A stretch of 64,000 bases of DNA from Fragum whitleyi (taxonomy: Eukaryota; Mollusca; Bivalvia; Cardiida; Cardiidae): contig OX411552.1 in NCBI GenBank assembly GCA_948146395.1, positions 10,125,686-10,189,685 of the forward strand, given 5' to 3'. The notes under the pieces were generated by a model, which saw only the letters and a list, made by a program, of their open reading frames with translations, searched no databases and was not told the DNA's origin. The position numbers were made by a program, and so were the translations under genes. Of the stretch, positions 24,201 through 29,900 are shown piece by piece (within the stretch, counting starts at the first letter, position 1; each line of letters starts with the position of its first letter).

Positions 24201-26580
24201 GGATAAGATTTGAAAGAGATTAAATCTATAGCAATACTCCCGGTTAAGACTTGAAAAAGATGATATCTGTAACAAAATTCTCAGTTTGATTTTTAAACAA
24301 GAGCTGTCACTGTAAGATGACAATGCCCCCGACACCGCTTTGATAGTAATAAGGAAGTTATGGCCAATGTTAAAGTTTTTGGACGGAATGACGGACGGAA
24401 TGACGGACAGACGGACGGACAGACGGACAGACGGACGGACGGACAAGTCAAATTTATTATGCCTCCCTATCGGGGGCATAAAAAATTGTAAATAAGGCTA
24501 TTTTAGCAAAAGTTATGCCAGCCAACATTATGTCGGAATCGCATCCTTTAGGATTTAGACCTGACGCCATTTCTATAATATGTGAGCCCATATTCAAAGT
24601 ACACCCCCTTACATTTCTTACGAAGAAAAACCAATAAAAATTGTATTGACTCTTGAGTATCTTTCACTCATATTATGTTAATTTCTTCCGATGTTAGCCC
24701 TTATCTAAATGACTGTAAAAATCAATCTTGAAATAAATGAGAAAAATCAAGTAGCCATCGATTTGATAAATAGCCTATTTTGGTCTTCTGAAAACTAGTA
24801 ATCACGTGCATGGTTTGTACAGCACCTGGGGAAGTTATTTTGCAATTTAACTTCACTTATTTTTTCCAGTGATAATATCTTCGGAGTAGAAAAAGGTCAA
24901 CACAGGATTCTATTTTCTTTGTTTTGTTTGCATATGACTTGAAAATGACGAAAAGCAGCCTTAAACCCCATTCAAGCGAAAAACACAAAGAGTGGTCGGA
25001 ACAGACAGAATCATAATATTAAATTTGATACATCATTCATATGTGTCGATACAGCAAAAGGTTGGGGTGCAAGAGCTTTATTGTTAAATTCGGTAGCTTA
25101 AGTTGAGTAAACTAGTAAATCAAGAATGGTTCTTTCCTTTATTTTTCCTGTCCATTGGTTTAACATATTATTATATACCGTTCACCTGTTCGTAGGGGAT
25201 AATCTGTTAATCCATAAGATTAATGTGGTTGCAAACAGTTTAGGACAATCTAACTTATTCTTGGTCGACCAGCAGTTGTCTCATGATAATGTGGTAGTTA
25301 TGGAATTCCCTTTTCTGCTAAACATGTTGTAAAAATTCAGCATCTAAGAAGAGAGGGGTATAGTGCTTATTTTAACATGGCGTATGTTGTAATGGGATTC
25401 TTACTTTAGTTGAGCATAACTCCGAAAAAATTATTTGGAATTTATCTCTATCATGTATTCGCATCACATTTTGTTGGAATAATGTGGGGTCTAATGAAAG
25501 CTCACCGTGAGTGAGTCAATGGTATGCTGGAAACCAGAAGAACATGAGTCCAGACTGCTGTCAAACCCTGTGTCTCACAGTCAGATATTGTCATGATATC
25601 AAACAATTGGCTTCTTCGTTGGGGTTGTTCCCACTTCGTCTAATCCCATTTGGTCTAAAAGACAAATTCCCATTTGGTCTAAAAGCAATATTTTGATTAA
25701 TTCCCATTTGGTCTAAAAGTTGATTCACTTTTTTGTCTGAATAATCATGCATTATATAATGGTAATTTATTTATTTTGTGATTTTATCATGATAATAAGA
25801 GTTTAATTATATACTTAACTTAAATATTTTCACGGTTTTTTGAAAATAACAAAAACTTTTAATCCTTAAAAAAGAAATTAGCCAGAAATATAAATTGATT
25901 TTTTTCATTTATCAAAAAATAACTTTGTGTGTATGAGTGTGTGTGTGTGTGGGGGGGGGGGGAGGTTCTGTATATAACACCTTTATGACATCAACACCTT
26001 TATGACACTCAACATGTCAAAAACCATTTTGTAGACAAAATGGGAAATTGATACAATAAGGTGTCAAAATGTTTTAGACCAAATGGGAATTTTTGGTCTA
26101 AACCAACATTTTTATAGTGTAGACGAAATGGGATTAGACGAAGTGGGAATAAACCCTTCGTTGATGATAAAAAACGGGGCCCTGAAGATGTATGGGTGCC
26201 CAAGCTGACCAGAATACCACAAATCAAACTTAAAATATCCTCTACTTTTTGTGAACAGTATATTATAATATGGTTGTACTTGGGCTAGAAAAGAAAGAAA
26301 ACTGTAATTAGAATCAACCGATTGTGCGAACTTACTAATTTAGTATTGCAATTGACGTTGAACACCATACAAACAAACAAAACACGTGGGTGCGAAATGT
26401 AAACAAACTGTCATCGTCTCAGAATGTTCAAATAAGATGATAGTTTTTCGCAAAATTTGGGAATCGATTAACAAACAAATTAAAAACCACCTCATCTTCA
26501 CTACCGGAGCTTTCGTCAGCCAAAACTAAATTGTCGTCGTCCAGAATTGTCCCAATAAGTCCGAGTTCGTTGACGGACAT
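189..26580 (-). CDS. DDX27: DDX27, ATP-dependent DEAD-box RNA helicase (5' part of gene; C-terminus outside window)
   Basis: Nucleolar DEAD-box helicase acting in pre-rRNA processing and 60S maturation (known for the family). Fourteen coding exons on the minus strand join in one frame: 26491-26580, 21366-21443, 20867-20980, 17490-17604, 14529-14590, 13190-13282, 11431-11536, 10521-10694, 6533-6683, 5390-5489, 3517-3658, 2924-3060, 1683-1781, 318-400 (or the alternative 189-271). They give 514 residues. Acidic and Lys-rich N-terminal region about 1-150; Q motif KPTPIQ 193-198; Walker A AVTGSGKT 215-222; PTRELA 250-255; GG 278-279; TPGR 299-302; DEAD 324-327; SAT 355-357; VFIQTK 421-426; [11 protein letters not shown] 472-482; HRVGRTAR 502-509. 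The N-terminus ([12 protein letters not shown]) and the [17 protein letters not shown] segment just before the core distinguish DDX27 from other DEAD proteins. All junctions are GT-AG and phases agree. The human protein is about 796 residues, so about 280 C-terminal residues lie left of position 1. Confidence 0.95.
318..400 (-). CDS. DDX27: DDX27 exon 14, copy A, motif VI (residues 488-514)
   Basis: 83 bp with acceptor TTTCAG and donor GTAGGT, entering in phase 0 and ending with two bases of an Arg codon. It encodes [20 protein letters not shown] and AGKSG. It keeps His499, as in the human KHY segment. HRVGRTAR is motif VI, with the arginine fingers that contact ATP across the domain interface. 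Confidence 0.93.
401..1682 (-). other. DDX27 intron 13
   Basis: AT-rich intron sequence between exons 13 and 14A. I see no open exon, no RNA gene and no recognisable transposon end here. Confidence 0.6.
1683..1781 (-). CDS. DDX27: DDX27 exon 13, motif V (residues 455-487)
   Basis: 99 bp, phase 0 at both ends, acceptor CCACAG and donor GTAAGT. It encodes RIDTLEKFK then [17 protein letters not shown], motif V. Confidence 0.95.
2517..2570. repeat. near-perfect hairpin in DDX27 intron 12
   Basis: Arms of about 25 bp (TGATCAAAGGCCAGTTTTG and its complement) around a CAGG loop, nearly perfect. It sits directly beside a MITE copy and may be the remains of another small element. Confidence 0.75.
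2594..2842. mobile_element. MITE, family M1, copy 1
   Basis: About 250 bp with matching ends: CCCGTTTTACGAAAAATCTTA on the left and the complement-like TAAGTAAAATGGGCCCCTGG on the right. An internal hairpin is built on GGAATCGTCTTTAGAAGACG. Two further copies lie at 42710-42940 and 47771-48010. There is no coding capacity. Confidence 0.72.
2924..3060 (-). CDS. DDX27: DDX27 exon 12, motif IV (residues 409-454)
   Basis: 137 bp with acceptor TTCCAG, donor GTAGGT and phase 0 end. It encodes [20 protein letters not shown] and [12 protein letters not shown], motif IV and the HGN loop of RecA domain 2. Confidence 0.94.
3517..3658 (-). CDS. DDX27: DDX27 exon 11 (residues 362-408)
   Basis: 142 bp with acceptor TTTCAG, donor GTAGGT and phase 1 end. 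It encodes [17 protein letters not shown], then [20 protein letters not shown], the linker into helicase domain 2. The QEFIRIR..EGDREAI stretch is diagnostic of DDX27/Drs1. Confidence 0.93.
3708..3899. mobile_element. 192-bp MITE with 21-bp terminal inverted repeats and CAA target duplication
   Basis: The terminal inverted repeats start GGGCCAACTTATTTCTGACC and are perfect over 21 bases. CAA flanks both sides (3705-3707 and 3900-3902). A 3-bp duplication fits PIF/Harbinger-type elements, but class assignment is an inference. Located in DDX27 intron 10. Confidence 0.8.
3991..4689 (-). mobile_element. pearl-like element, family C (truncated core)
   Basis: On the minus strand it begins with a hairpin built on CCCGTCGAAGACGGG (here TATGCCCGTCGAAGACGGGA), then GC-rich CCGGACGCCC and GAGCATAACTC, then about three 157-bp units, and ends GTGTGACGGGCGTATCTTG...GGCACCTTGTTT. 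The same two ends bound the longer copy at 53071-54245. Confidence 0.75.
4693..4765. repeat. imperfect hairpin, GGCTCAGCG family
   Basis: GATGGCTCAGCGCAAAACAG on the left and a complementary CTGTTTCGCTTTGAGCCACC on the right. The same hairpin type recurs at 15265-15332 (near perfect) and 48585-48650. Confidence 0.65.
5192..5260 (-). mobile_element. 5'-truncated SINE tail with 13-bp target-site duplication
   Basis: About 69 bp of SINE tail (AAGCGACGTAAAAC and related) ending in a CAAAT pentamer repeat on the minus strand. TTCCTGCCCAAGA flanks it on both sides (5179-5191 and 5261-5273), a typical L1-type target duplication. Confidence 0.8.
5390..5489 (-). CDS. DDX27: DDX27 exon 10, SAT motif (residues 328-361)
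   Basis: 100 bp with acceptor TTTCAG and donor GTAGGA. It encodes [17 protein letters not shown] and [12 protein letters not shown], which carries motif III coupling ATP hydrolysis to unwinding. Confidence 0.94.
5490..6532 (-). other. DDX27 intron 9
   Basis: Mostly unassigned AT-rich sequence. At 6249-6410 there is a decayed fragment starting AACAAGATGTGTTTGTTAAC that resembles the end of the element at 9863-10107. Confidence 0.5.
6533..6683 (-). CDS. DDX27: DDX27 exon 9, TPGR and DEAD box (residues 278-327)
   Basis: 151 bp with acceptor TTTCAG and donor GTTGGT. It encodes [24 protein letters not shown] and ILVLDEAD. Asp324 and Glu325 are the Walker B Mg/ATP residues. Confidence 0.95.
6719..6772 (-). 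repeat. short family F pearl-like end fragment
   Basis: ACAAGAGCACCAACTGCAAT followed by CTTGGCTGCAGATGCTGG matches the 3' end of the family F copies at 46427-46700 and 55060-55342 in reverse orientation. Confidence 0.5.
6838..7330 (-). pseudogene. 3' fragment of a LINE (non-LTR retrotransposon) reverse transcriptase ORF
   Basis: The minus strand at 6937-7227 reads [34 protein letters not shown] and APLYLTELF, the conserved region downstream of the RT domain in CR1/Rex-like LINEs. After a frameshift near 6940-6955 another frame continues [13 protein letters not shown] then [10 protein letters not shown], the typical C-terminus. The N-terminal RT and endonuclease are absent, so this is a 5'-truncated dead copy. 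Confidence 0.82.
7431..8602 (-). mobile_element. pearl-like element, family A, copy 1
   Basis: Read on minus it starts TAGCTCCACTGGCTGAAAGC (small hairpin), then a CGTCCGTC-rich block, then tandem units of about 165 bp containing TTTCACTGGAATGATCCTTG and ATTTTATGGGCGGAGGTCAT, and ends CTGTGGAGCGACTCAAGCC with a terminal AGCCATTCATGGCT hairpin and CTAG. There is no true coding sequence; short open stretches are translations of the repeat. Confidence 0.78.
9031..9790 (-). mobile_element. pearl-like element, family B variant, interrupted by a TTAA MITE
   Basis: Its terminus AACAAGAGGACCATGATGGT matches the 3' end of family B (61784 and 63080) in reverse. The core has units with GAACAAACTTGGTAGAG and GCTACATACTAAATATGAAA. 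A 117-bp TTAA-flanked MITE (9580-9696) is nested in the core. The 5' terminus is not clear. Confidence 0.6.
9580..9696. mobile_element. TTAA-flanked MITE (piggyBac-like)
   Basis: Terminal inverted repeats CCCTTGTCGTGCTGAA and CCCTTGTCATGCCGAA with TTAA on each side (9576-9579 and 9697-9700). TTAA duplication and CCC ends are hallmarks of piggyBac-type elements. A related truncated end occurs at 12925-13010. Nested in the family B core. Confidence 0.75.
9863..10107 (-). mobile_element. small hairpin-ended element related to family D
   Basis: On minus it starts with ATGCCCCCGCATCAAATGAT (hairpin of the GGGGGCAT type) and ends AACAAACACATCTTGTTTC, sharing the CTTGTTT terminal signature. About 245 bp, non-coding, with GACCTTGACCTTG repeats. 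Confidence 0.6.
10521..10694 (-). CDS. DDX27: DDX27 exon 8, Walker A Lys and motif Ia (residues 220-277)
   Basis: 174 bp with acceptor TTGTAG and donor GTAAGA. It completes Walker A (GKT 220-222) and contains [15 protein letters not shown], motif Ia. The last base joins exon 9 to make the GG of motif Ib. Confidence 0.95.
10695..11430 (-). other. DDX27 intron 7
   Basis: Holds the dead exon 7 copy (10909-10997). The rest, around 11100-11345, has repeated palindromic GGGTACTCGAGTAC motifs that look like an old small inverted-repeat element; its ends could not be fixed. Confidence 0.5.
10909..10997 (-). pseudogene. decayed tandem copy of DDX27 exon 7
   Basis: 89 bp aligns with 11431-11524 of exon 7 and still has a good donor (CAG then GTAAGA). 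It reads [10 protein letters not shown] then [11 protein letters not shown] 5-base deletion before the Walker A sequence shifts the frame, so TGTG would only be read in another frame. The 5' end and acceptor are not preserved. Located in intron 7, between exons 7 and 8. Confidence 0.82.
11431..11536 (-). CDS. DDX27: DDX27 exon 7, Q motif and Walker A (residues 185-219 plus one base)
   Basis: 106 bp with acceptor TTTCAG, donor GTTAGT and phase 1 end. It encodes FEKPTPIQ (Q motif) and [13 protein letters not shown], the first half of Walker A; the GKT is completed by exon 8. The adenine-recognising Gln is residue 198. Confidence 0.93.
12208..12530 (+). mobile_element. pearl-like element, family C, degraded 5' part
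   Basis: TTTTTTTATATGCCTGTCGA starts a decayed family C head, followed by GATCACCTGTGGCGTTCAG and CCACTTCTTTGTCCAGAGCA, which match the opening of the copy at 53071. Only about two thirds of one core unit is recognisable. Confidence 0.6.
12921..13010 (+). repeat. fragment of TTAA MITE end
   Basis: TTAACCCTTGTCATGCTGAA followed by CCTGAATATCCC matches the end of the 9580-9696 MITE; the other end is missing. Confidence 0.55.
13190..13282 (-). CDS. DDX27: DDX27 exon 6 (residues 154-184)
   Basis: 31 codons, phase 0 at both ends, acceptor TTTCAG, donor GTGAGT. It encodes [19 protein letters not shown] and SISRPLLK, the DDX27-specific stretch that leads into the Q motif. Confidence 0.93.
14529..14590 (-). 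CDS. DDX27: DDX27 exon 5 (residues 133-153)
   Basis: 62 bp with acceptor TTCCAG and donor GTAAGT; it enters in phase 1 and leaves in phase 0. It encodes [21 protein letters not shown], a basic then acidic linker matching the Lys-run before the helicase core in DDX27. The basic stretch could serve as a nuclear or nucleolar signal (inference). Confidence 0.82.
14603..14775 (-). repeat. partial tandem copy of the exon 5 start with SINE tail
   Basis: The bases that form the acceptor and first about 16 bases of exon 5 (GTCTTTTATTGTGTCT on plus) recur at 14690-14705. The spacer at 14603-14692 is a fragment of SINE tail ending in GGATTCCT. The unit of about 118 bp was duplicated with the exon edge; the second copy encodes too little to be an exon. 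Confidence 0.6.
14739..14972 (-). mobile_element. tRNA-derived SINE, minus orientation
   Basis: Read on minus: a tRNA-like head with an A box-like GATGTTGGTAGAGC and B box-like GGTTCAATCCCC, a middle with CATCCTTTCC and TGTAATGGTAGTGC, and a tail resembling GTTAAAAGTGGTCTAAATC. It lies just upstream (on the gene strand) of exon 5. Confidence 0.7.
15109..15536. mobile_element. hAT-type MITE with 8-bp target-site duplication
   Basis: The ends are TAGTGATTGGCAGATTAATC and the complement of TAGTGTTGGGCAATCAGTTT. GTGTACAC is duplicated perfectly at 15101-15108 and 15537-15544. An 8-bp duplication and TAGTG ends fit hAT elements. A 32-bp-arm hairpin sits inside at 15265-15332. Related copies are at 44450-44910 and, more decayed, 19169-20040 and 48480-48790. 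Confidence 0.82.
15265..15332. repeat. near-perfect 32-bp-arm hairpin
   Basis: GGTTCAGCGTGAAACAGTTG and continuing to CCTATA, a TGTT loop, then the complementary arm ending CACGCTGCGCC. One or two mismatches only. It is the best-preserved member of a hairpin family found elsewhere in the window. Confidence 0.88.
15660..16196 (-). mobile_element. pearl-like element, family E, copy 1
   Basis: On minus it starts with the TATACCCCCCCACCTACGAA hairpin, then GTCTGTCTGTCTGTCCATCT and CGTCCGTCCG, then about 145-bp units with CATGAATTTTTATACAAATG and GACCTTGACCTTTGACC. Its far end is near AACAAACACATCC. Confidence 0.65.
16197..17134 (-). other. DDX27 intron 4, part without recognised repeats
   Basis: Unassigned intron sequence. 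The only structure noted is an imperfect inverted repeat around 16684-16810, where ATCTTTAGATTAATATCTTT is complemented near AAAGATATTT and GCTGAAAATTCTCA by TTTTTCAGC. Confidence 0.4.
17135..17470 (-). repeat. three decayed tandem copies of the 3' half of DDX27 exon 4 and its donor
   Basis: Blocks beginning near 17135, 17279 and 17377 resemble the 3' half of exon 4 plus adjoining intron, most clearly 17377-17465, which retains the ACCACTAGGT and CTTCATCCA stretches. Spacing is about 98-145 bp. Frames are broken by substitutions and indels and the donor sites are degraded (CATACA, TGCAAG, CAAACC on the plus strand). Confidence 0.7.
17490..17604 (-). CDS. DDX27: DDX27 exon 4 (residues 95-132 plus one base)
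   Basis: 115 bp with acceptor TTTCAG, donor GTATGT, and ends in phase 1. It encodes an acidic low-complexity segment, [11 protein letters not shown] followed by [16 protein letters not shown], as expected for the disordered N-terminal region of DDX27. Fragments of its 3' half are repeated immediately downstream. Confidence 0.85.
17657..18543 (-). mobile_element. pearl-like element, family A, copy 2
   Basis: Same two ends as the copies at 7431 and 29212 (TAGCTCCACTGGCTGAAAGC on minus; CTAGAAAGCCATGAATGGCT on plus). The core holds about four units of roughly 150-165 bp, and a CGTCCGTGCGTGAGTGCG block lies next to the 5' end. Inserted in DDX27 intron 3. Confidence 0.78.
18544..18633. mobile_element. 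hairpin MITE directly abutting the family A element
   Basis: Arms of about 36 bp with few mismatches: AAAAAATATCTAACGAGGGT on the left and the complement of AAAAAATATCTAACTCGGTT on the right, with GAAGAATTGATA complemented by TATCAATTCT. 90 bp in total. Confidence 0.7.
19169..20040. mobile_element. decayed hAT-type MITE (TGTTGGG family) split by a SINE
   Basis: AATGTTGGGAAATCAGTTTC at the left and GGTTAATCAACCCATAGCTA at the right resemble the ends of the 15109-15536 MITE. The SINE at 19660-19947 interrupts it. A second copy of its right part lies at 20521-20800, in the segmental duplication that also carries DDX27 exon 3. Confidence 0.6.
19660..19947 (-). mobile_element. tRNA-derived SINE, full length, minus orientation
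   Basis: On minus: head GGGGCTGCGGTCAAAGCTCA with A box-like AGCTCAGTTGGTAAC and B box-like GGGGTTCAATTC; middle AGCTGGAGGCTAGGAAAGGA; tail GATATATAACTGATAAATTG then GTTGAAAGTGG. Flanked by ATTTATC-type imperfect target repeats. The duplicated sister segment at 20690-20710 lacks it, so insertion followed the duplication. Confidence 0.78.
20300..20373 (-). pseudogene. decayed partial copy of DDX27 exon 3
   Basis: About 72 bases match the 3' two thirds of exon 3 at 20867-20938, including [17 protein letters not shown]. The donor GT has become GA (CAGGAAGG instead of CAGGTAGG), one extra A in the A-run shifts the frame, and the 5' part of the exon is missing. It belongs to a segmental duplication that also copied the flanking intron (19411 onward versus 20524 onward). 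It should not be spliced productively. Confidence 0.8.
20374..20512 (-). mobile_element. pearl-like element, family E, short fragment
   Basis: On minus: ACCCTCCACCTACGAAGTAG, then GTCTGTCTGTCTGTCCATCT. This is only the 5' hairpin and microsatellite block, about 130 bp, at the junction between the two halves of the segmental duplication. Confidence 0.65.
20867..20980 (-). CDS. DDX27: DDX27 exon 3 (residues 57-94)
   Basis: 38 codons, phase 0 at both ends, acceptor CCGCAG and donor GTAGGA. It contains [18 protein letters not shown], equivalent to the AATTLDEKI block of vertebrate DDX27. A broken partial copy lies at 20300-20373. Confidence 0.9.
20981..21365 (-). other. DDX27 intron 2
   Basis: Short intron. 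At 21088-21165 on plus a tRNA-like stretch (CCCCATTAGCTCAGTTGTTA and GCACCTGACAATTAAAG) may be a degenerate SINE head; there is no clear B box, so it is not called as a tRNA gene. Around 21285-21352 there is a decayed TTAA MITE end. Confidence 0.4.
21366..21443 (-). CDS. DDX27: DDX27 exon 2 (residues 31-56)
   Basis: 26 codons, phase 0 at both ends, acceptor TTTCAG and donor GTAGG. The peptide is Lys-rich and ends in [11 protein letters not shown], which aligns with the conserved DFNPDFVF block of DDX27 proteins. Confidence 0.88.
22113..22660 (-). mobile_element. pearl-like element, family A, old copy
   Basis: CTGACTTGCTCCACAGGCCT at the left equals the family A 3' end in reverse, followed by three degenerate core units (for example GTGAAATTTAGTTGATATGT). 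The CCGTCC block and 5' end are lost. Confidence 0.6.
22680..22990 (-). repeat. fragments of pearl-like families F and A
   Basis: GAACAAGAGCATCTCCTATA and CTCGGCTGCAGATGCTGG match the family F 3' end; the remaining sequence to 22990 resembles 7330-7430 (GTCTGGATAGCTCTTGTGAT) but is decayed. Confidence 0.45.
23870..24167. repeat. 149-bp exact-length tandem duplication
   Basis: The block 23870-24018 is repeated at 24019-24167 with very few differences (for example TTTCACA versus TTGCACA and TCTACAC versus TCTATAC). Each copy contains an AATGACGTCATT palindrome, a CRE-like core. The high identity suggests a recent event in DDX27 intron 1. Confidence 0.88.
24298..24481 (-). mobile_element. pearl-like element, family D, copy 1 (about 185 bp)
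   Basis: On minus: TTTATGCCCCCGATAGGGAG (hairpin), TAAATTTGACTTGTCC, a run of CCGTCCGTCTGT, one short unit with CATTGGCCATAACTTCC, and the end GTGTCGGGGGCATTG...GACAGCTCTTGTTT. The copy at 57273-57430 has the same two ends, which defines the element exactly. Confidence 0.8.
24482..25626 (-). other. DDX27 intron 1, unassigned stretch
   Basis: No exon, repeat end or RNA gene recognised here. Confidence 0.5.
25627..26152. mobile_element. about 525-bp MITE with compound inverted repeats
   Basis: The ends are TTCCCACTTCGTCTAATCCC and its complement, identical over about 24 bases. Just inside, TTCCCATTTGGTCTAAAA is repeated three times in the left arm and appears two to three times inverted in the right arm. 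The AT-rich centre contains a TG microsatellite and a poly-G run (25930-25963). No coding capacity. Confidence 0.75.
26491..26580 (-). CDS. DDX27: DDX27 exon 1 (residues 1-30)
   Basis: Start codon at 26580-26578, then [17 protein letters not shown] and an acidic run ending in GSEDE. The donor GTGGTT follows, phase 0. Human DDX27 begins with a comparable ELGFIRTI stretch followed by an acidic run, which supports this start. Confidence 0.9.
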
Positions 26581-26907
26581 TTTCGCATGTAGCTTTTAAA
26601 TCGTATATTCGTATTCATCGTTTTACTCAAAAAAGGTGAAAAAGATTTTTAAAATATGAGAATTCTCTCGATTTTTACCATTTTTTCATATCATTTATAA
26701 TTTATTGAAAATGAAATTTATTTTCTTAAAGCAAAGTTGATTCGAATATTTTTGTTATAAGAAAAAAAATCGAAAATGGTTCCCTGCATTTGCGTGACAA
26801 CCAGCTGAAAATCAGGACTTCAACTCAATAACACAAATTCGGCGGGAGAGGACATTGCTTAGTCTTTCTGAAATAGCTGCATTAACAGGAACGCGATCGG
26901 TGTTGAC
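26581..26907. promoter_or_regulatory. shared bidirectional promoter of DDX27 (-) and FEN1 (+)
   Basis: 327 bp separate the two start codons, so both 5' UTRs and core promoters must fit here unless a non-coding upstream exon exists. There is no clear TATA box for either side. The stretch TTCGGCGGGAG at 26838-26848 resembles an E2F/DREAM site, which would suit an S-phase gene such as FEN1 (inference). GCGTGAC at 26791-26797 is a CRE-like half site. Confidence 0.7.
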
Positions 26908-26989
26908 ATGGGAATACACGGGCTTTCCAAAGTACTCGGTGACCACGCGCCAGGATGCATGAAAGAGAATGAGATCAAGAATTATTTTG
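26908..26989 (+). CDS. FEN1: FEN1 exon 1 (residues 1-27 plus one base)
   Basis: ATG at 26908, then [15 protein letters not shown] and [10 protein letters not shown], ending with the first base of the Gly28 codon before donor GTACAG. Gly2, needed for positioning the active site after Met removal, is present. Phase 1 fits exon 2 exactly. Confidence 0.93.
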
Positions 26990-29900
26990 GTACAGAATTG
27001 GATCATACTGTTTCTCTAGTGAAAGCTTATTTGATATCAAGATTTTACCTTGTCAACTTCCCTTCTCTCCCAACCTTTGTGAAGTAAAGTAATTAAAGGG
27101 CAGCAAAGTTGTGTTTGGTCTGTTTGCCCTCTTTTCACTTTCGCCCCAGGTGTTTTACACCTGGGGCCCTTTACTAAACTTCACAGGAAAAAAAAGATGG
27201 TATCCTATTGTATCCTATATCCGTGAGTGACCATATTTCAGTGAATCGTCAATTAGAGTTGCTCACTGTAATTTCAGTAATGCTTTTACTATATCTTGAT
27301 AAAAGATCTAGAATAATCAGGGCTGTAAAATTTTTCTCTTGTCTACTCGTCTTGTAGGATGAGTTGATGGAAAAAGTTACTTGTCCTTATAACGCCGACT
27401 TCAAGAAATGTGCAGGTCCTTCGAACCTGACCGGCAAAAACAATGATGGACAGGCAAAAAAAATACCTTGTCTGTCTAAATGTCCGACAAAAATTTTTTC
27501 CAGGTGTAAATTTAAAGTGAAAATTAATTCTACATGAACACATTCAATCATTGGGAAGGACAGTCGGACCGTAAGACATGATCCACAAAAATCCCCTGGG
27601 TCCAATAAATTTTACCCAATCATCGCTTCGAATGTCCGACACTATTTTTTCGACAAAAAAAGCTAATTTAAATAGTAAATCCTGTCTTTCACTGAAGAAA
27701 ACACTATTCTGGTAGACTTTCAAACGAAAACAAACACTAGCCTAATCTTAAACTTTAGGTAGGTCTAGATTCCATCGATTTTCTCTACGACTTTCAGCAC
27801 CACTAGAAAGGGTAAATTCTCTTCTACTAATTGTTTCAATTAAGAGGAAGAAGAGGTGATTTTAAGATCCAGATTAGTGTTGTAACGATAATCGGAAAAC
27901 ATCAATTAATCGATTGATTCTCTCCAAAGTTTCGATTATCGATTCTGATCTTGGAAAATCGATTAATTGGTTGTTGTTGTTATTGTTTTCACTTTGACAG
28001 TTCACCAAGCATAAAATAAGATGCTCTTAATAAGAGCATCTTTTATCTGATGCTTGGTAAAACTGTAACTTGAAAGAAACCAGATTGATGGACATAGGGA
28101 CTTGAGTCTATTTCAATGAGAAATTTGGAATTAACTTAGTTTTTTTTAGTATATTCTTGTCTCAAGTAAATAAAATTCTTGACCCTTTTAAAGTTTAGAA
28201 AAAACATTTTGTATACAAATCAGTTTTGATTTTTAATCGATAATTGAATCGAAAGCAGTTTCCGATTCAATTCGATTTTCGATTCTTATTTTTGTCCGAT
28301 TTTTACAACACTTATCCAGATTAGAAAGAATTATTGGTAGCTAGTCTTATTTGACCTGATTTTTTCGAATTTTTCCAGTTTCAAAAGCACACAGACTAAA
28401 ATAATTTTCTGCTTATTCTTACTCAAGAATGTTCGACCCATCAAATTATGTCTGTTGTAATTTTTAGTAAAAATTCTTTGGTCTGGCAAATGTTTATTCG
28501 GTCAGGCATTTTTTAGAAGCCGCCACCATAGCGCAGTTGGTTAGGCATAAGACTTCCAATCTGGAAGTCGTTGGTTCGATCCCCGGTGGCGGCAAATATC
28601 CTTTCCAACGTTTGTCTCTCACCAATGGGTAGATAATCGTAAACCTATGTGAGATAGCAGTCGGAGGCTGGGAAAGGATGTAATGGTAGTATAGGTGAAA
28701 TACCAGGAATCCATTGCAGACTTCCCGAAATTTCAAAAAAAGTGTCAGACATCCGGTCTGAAAGGGTATTAAAATCTGTCAGACCGAAAGAAAATCTGTC
28801 GGACCGAATCAAGTTAAAAAAAAAACTGAAGAAAAAATATAACAGTAACACCAGTTTTATGTCAATCTGTGATTATATACAAATTAAAACAAAATACTGA
28901 CTAGAAGACACTTTAGTTAAATTCTTTTACTACTTAATAGAAATTAATTCCTCTCTGGCAAACATGATCAGCTTTTCAAAATTAAAGACTTCATCTTGAA
29001 AGTAATTTTAGGGACAATTTTTCAGAGCCAATGGTCGCAATTTATATCTCCGTTTTCTATTGATACAGAAAAAATGATTTTTTTGAGACTCCAGTGTTGC
29101 CTACAATTTCTAAATAAACAAATAACAAACATGTCAAATATATTACTATTCAAATAATTACTAAACACATTTTTATTTTTGAGATATAAAAAAGCTTTAA
29201 AGATTCCTTTTTAGCTCCACTGGCTGAAAGCCACTGGGGCTATTGTCATGGCGTTGTGTCCGTCGTGCGTGCGTCCGTGCGTGCGTCCGTCCGGTCGTAA
29301 ACTTTTCTTTAAAAATCTTCTCCTCAGAAACTACTGGATGGATTTCAACCAAACTTCACAGAAATGATCCTTGGGTGACCCTCTTTCAAAGTTGTTCAAG
29401 AAATTTTGATCCAATGAAAAACATGGATTTAATGGGCGTGGCTAATTTCCAAATATGGTAAAAAGTAAGTTTTCTCAGATTCTAATCAATGGATACCAAT
29501 TAAATTTTACATGAATGATCTTTGGGTGACCCTTTACCAGTCTACAAAAAATCATTGTGATCGGATGGAAAATATGCACTGATAGATATCAACCAAATTT
29601 CACTGGAATGATCCTTGAGTGACCCTTTATCAGTCTACAAAAAATAATTGTGATTGGATAAAAAATATGCATTTTATGGGCGGAGGTCATTTCTCTATAT
29701 GTTATATAGTGGAATCTTTGAAAATCATTTTCTCATAATGTAACTGATGGATATCAACCAAATTTCACTGGGATGATCCTTGAGTGACCCTTTATCAGTG
29801 TACCAAGAATTATTTTGATTGGATGAAAAATATGCATTTTATGGGCAGAGGTCATTTCTCTGTATGTTTTATAGCGGAAAATTTGAAAATCATTTTCTCA

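Noticed and set aside
25927..25963. TG repeat and poly-G run as a possible regulatory or telomeric signal
   Set aside because: Simple microsatellite in the centre of a MITE.
28519..28593. Possible tRNA gene with A and B boxes
   Set aside because: Anticodon and T arms do not pair properly, and a SINE body with tail and target duplication follows, so it is a SINE head.
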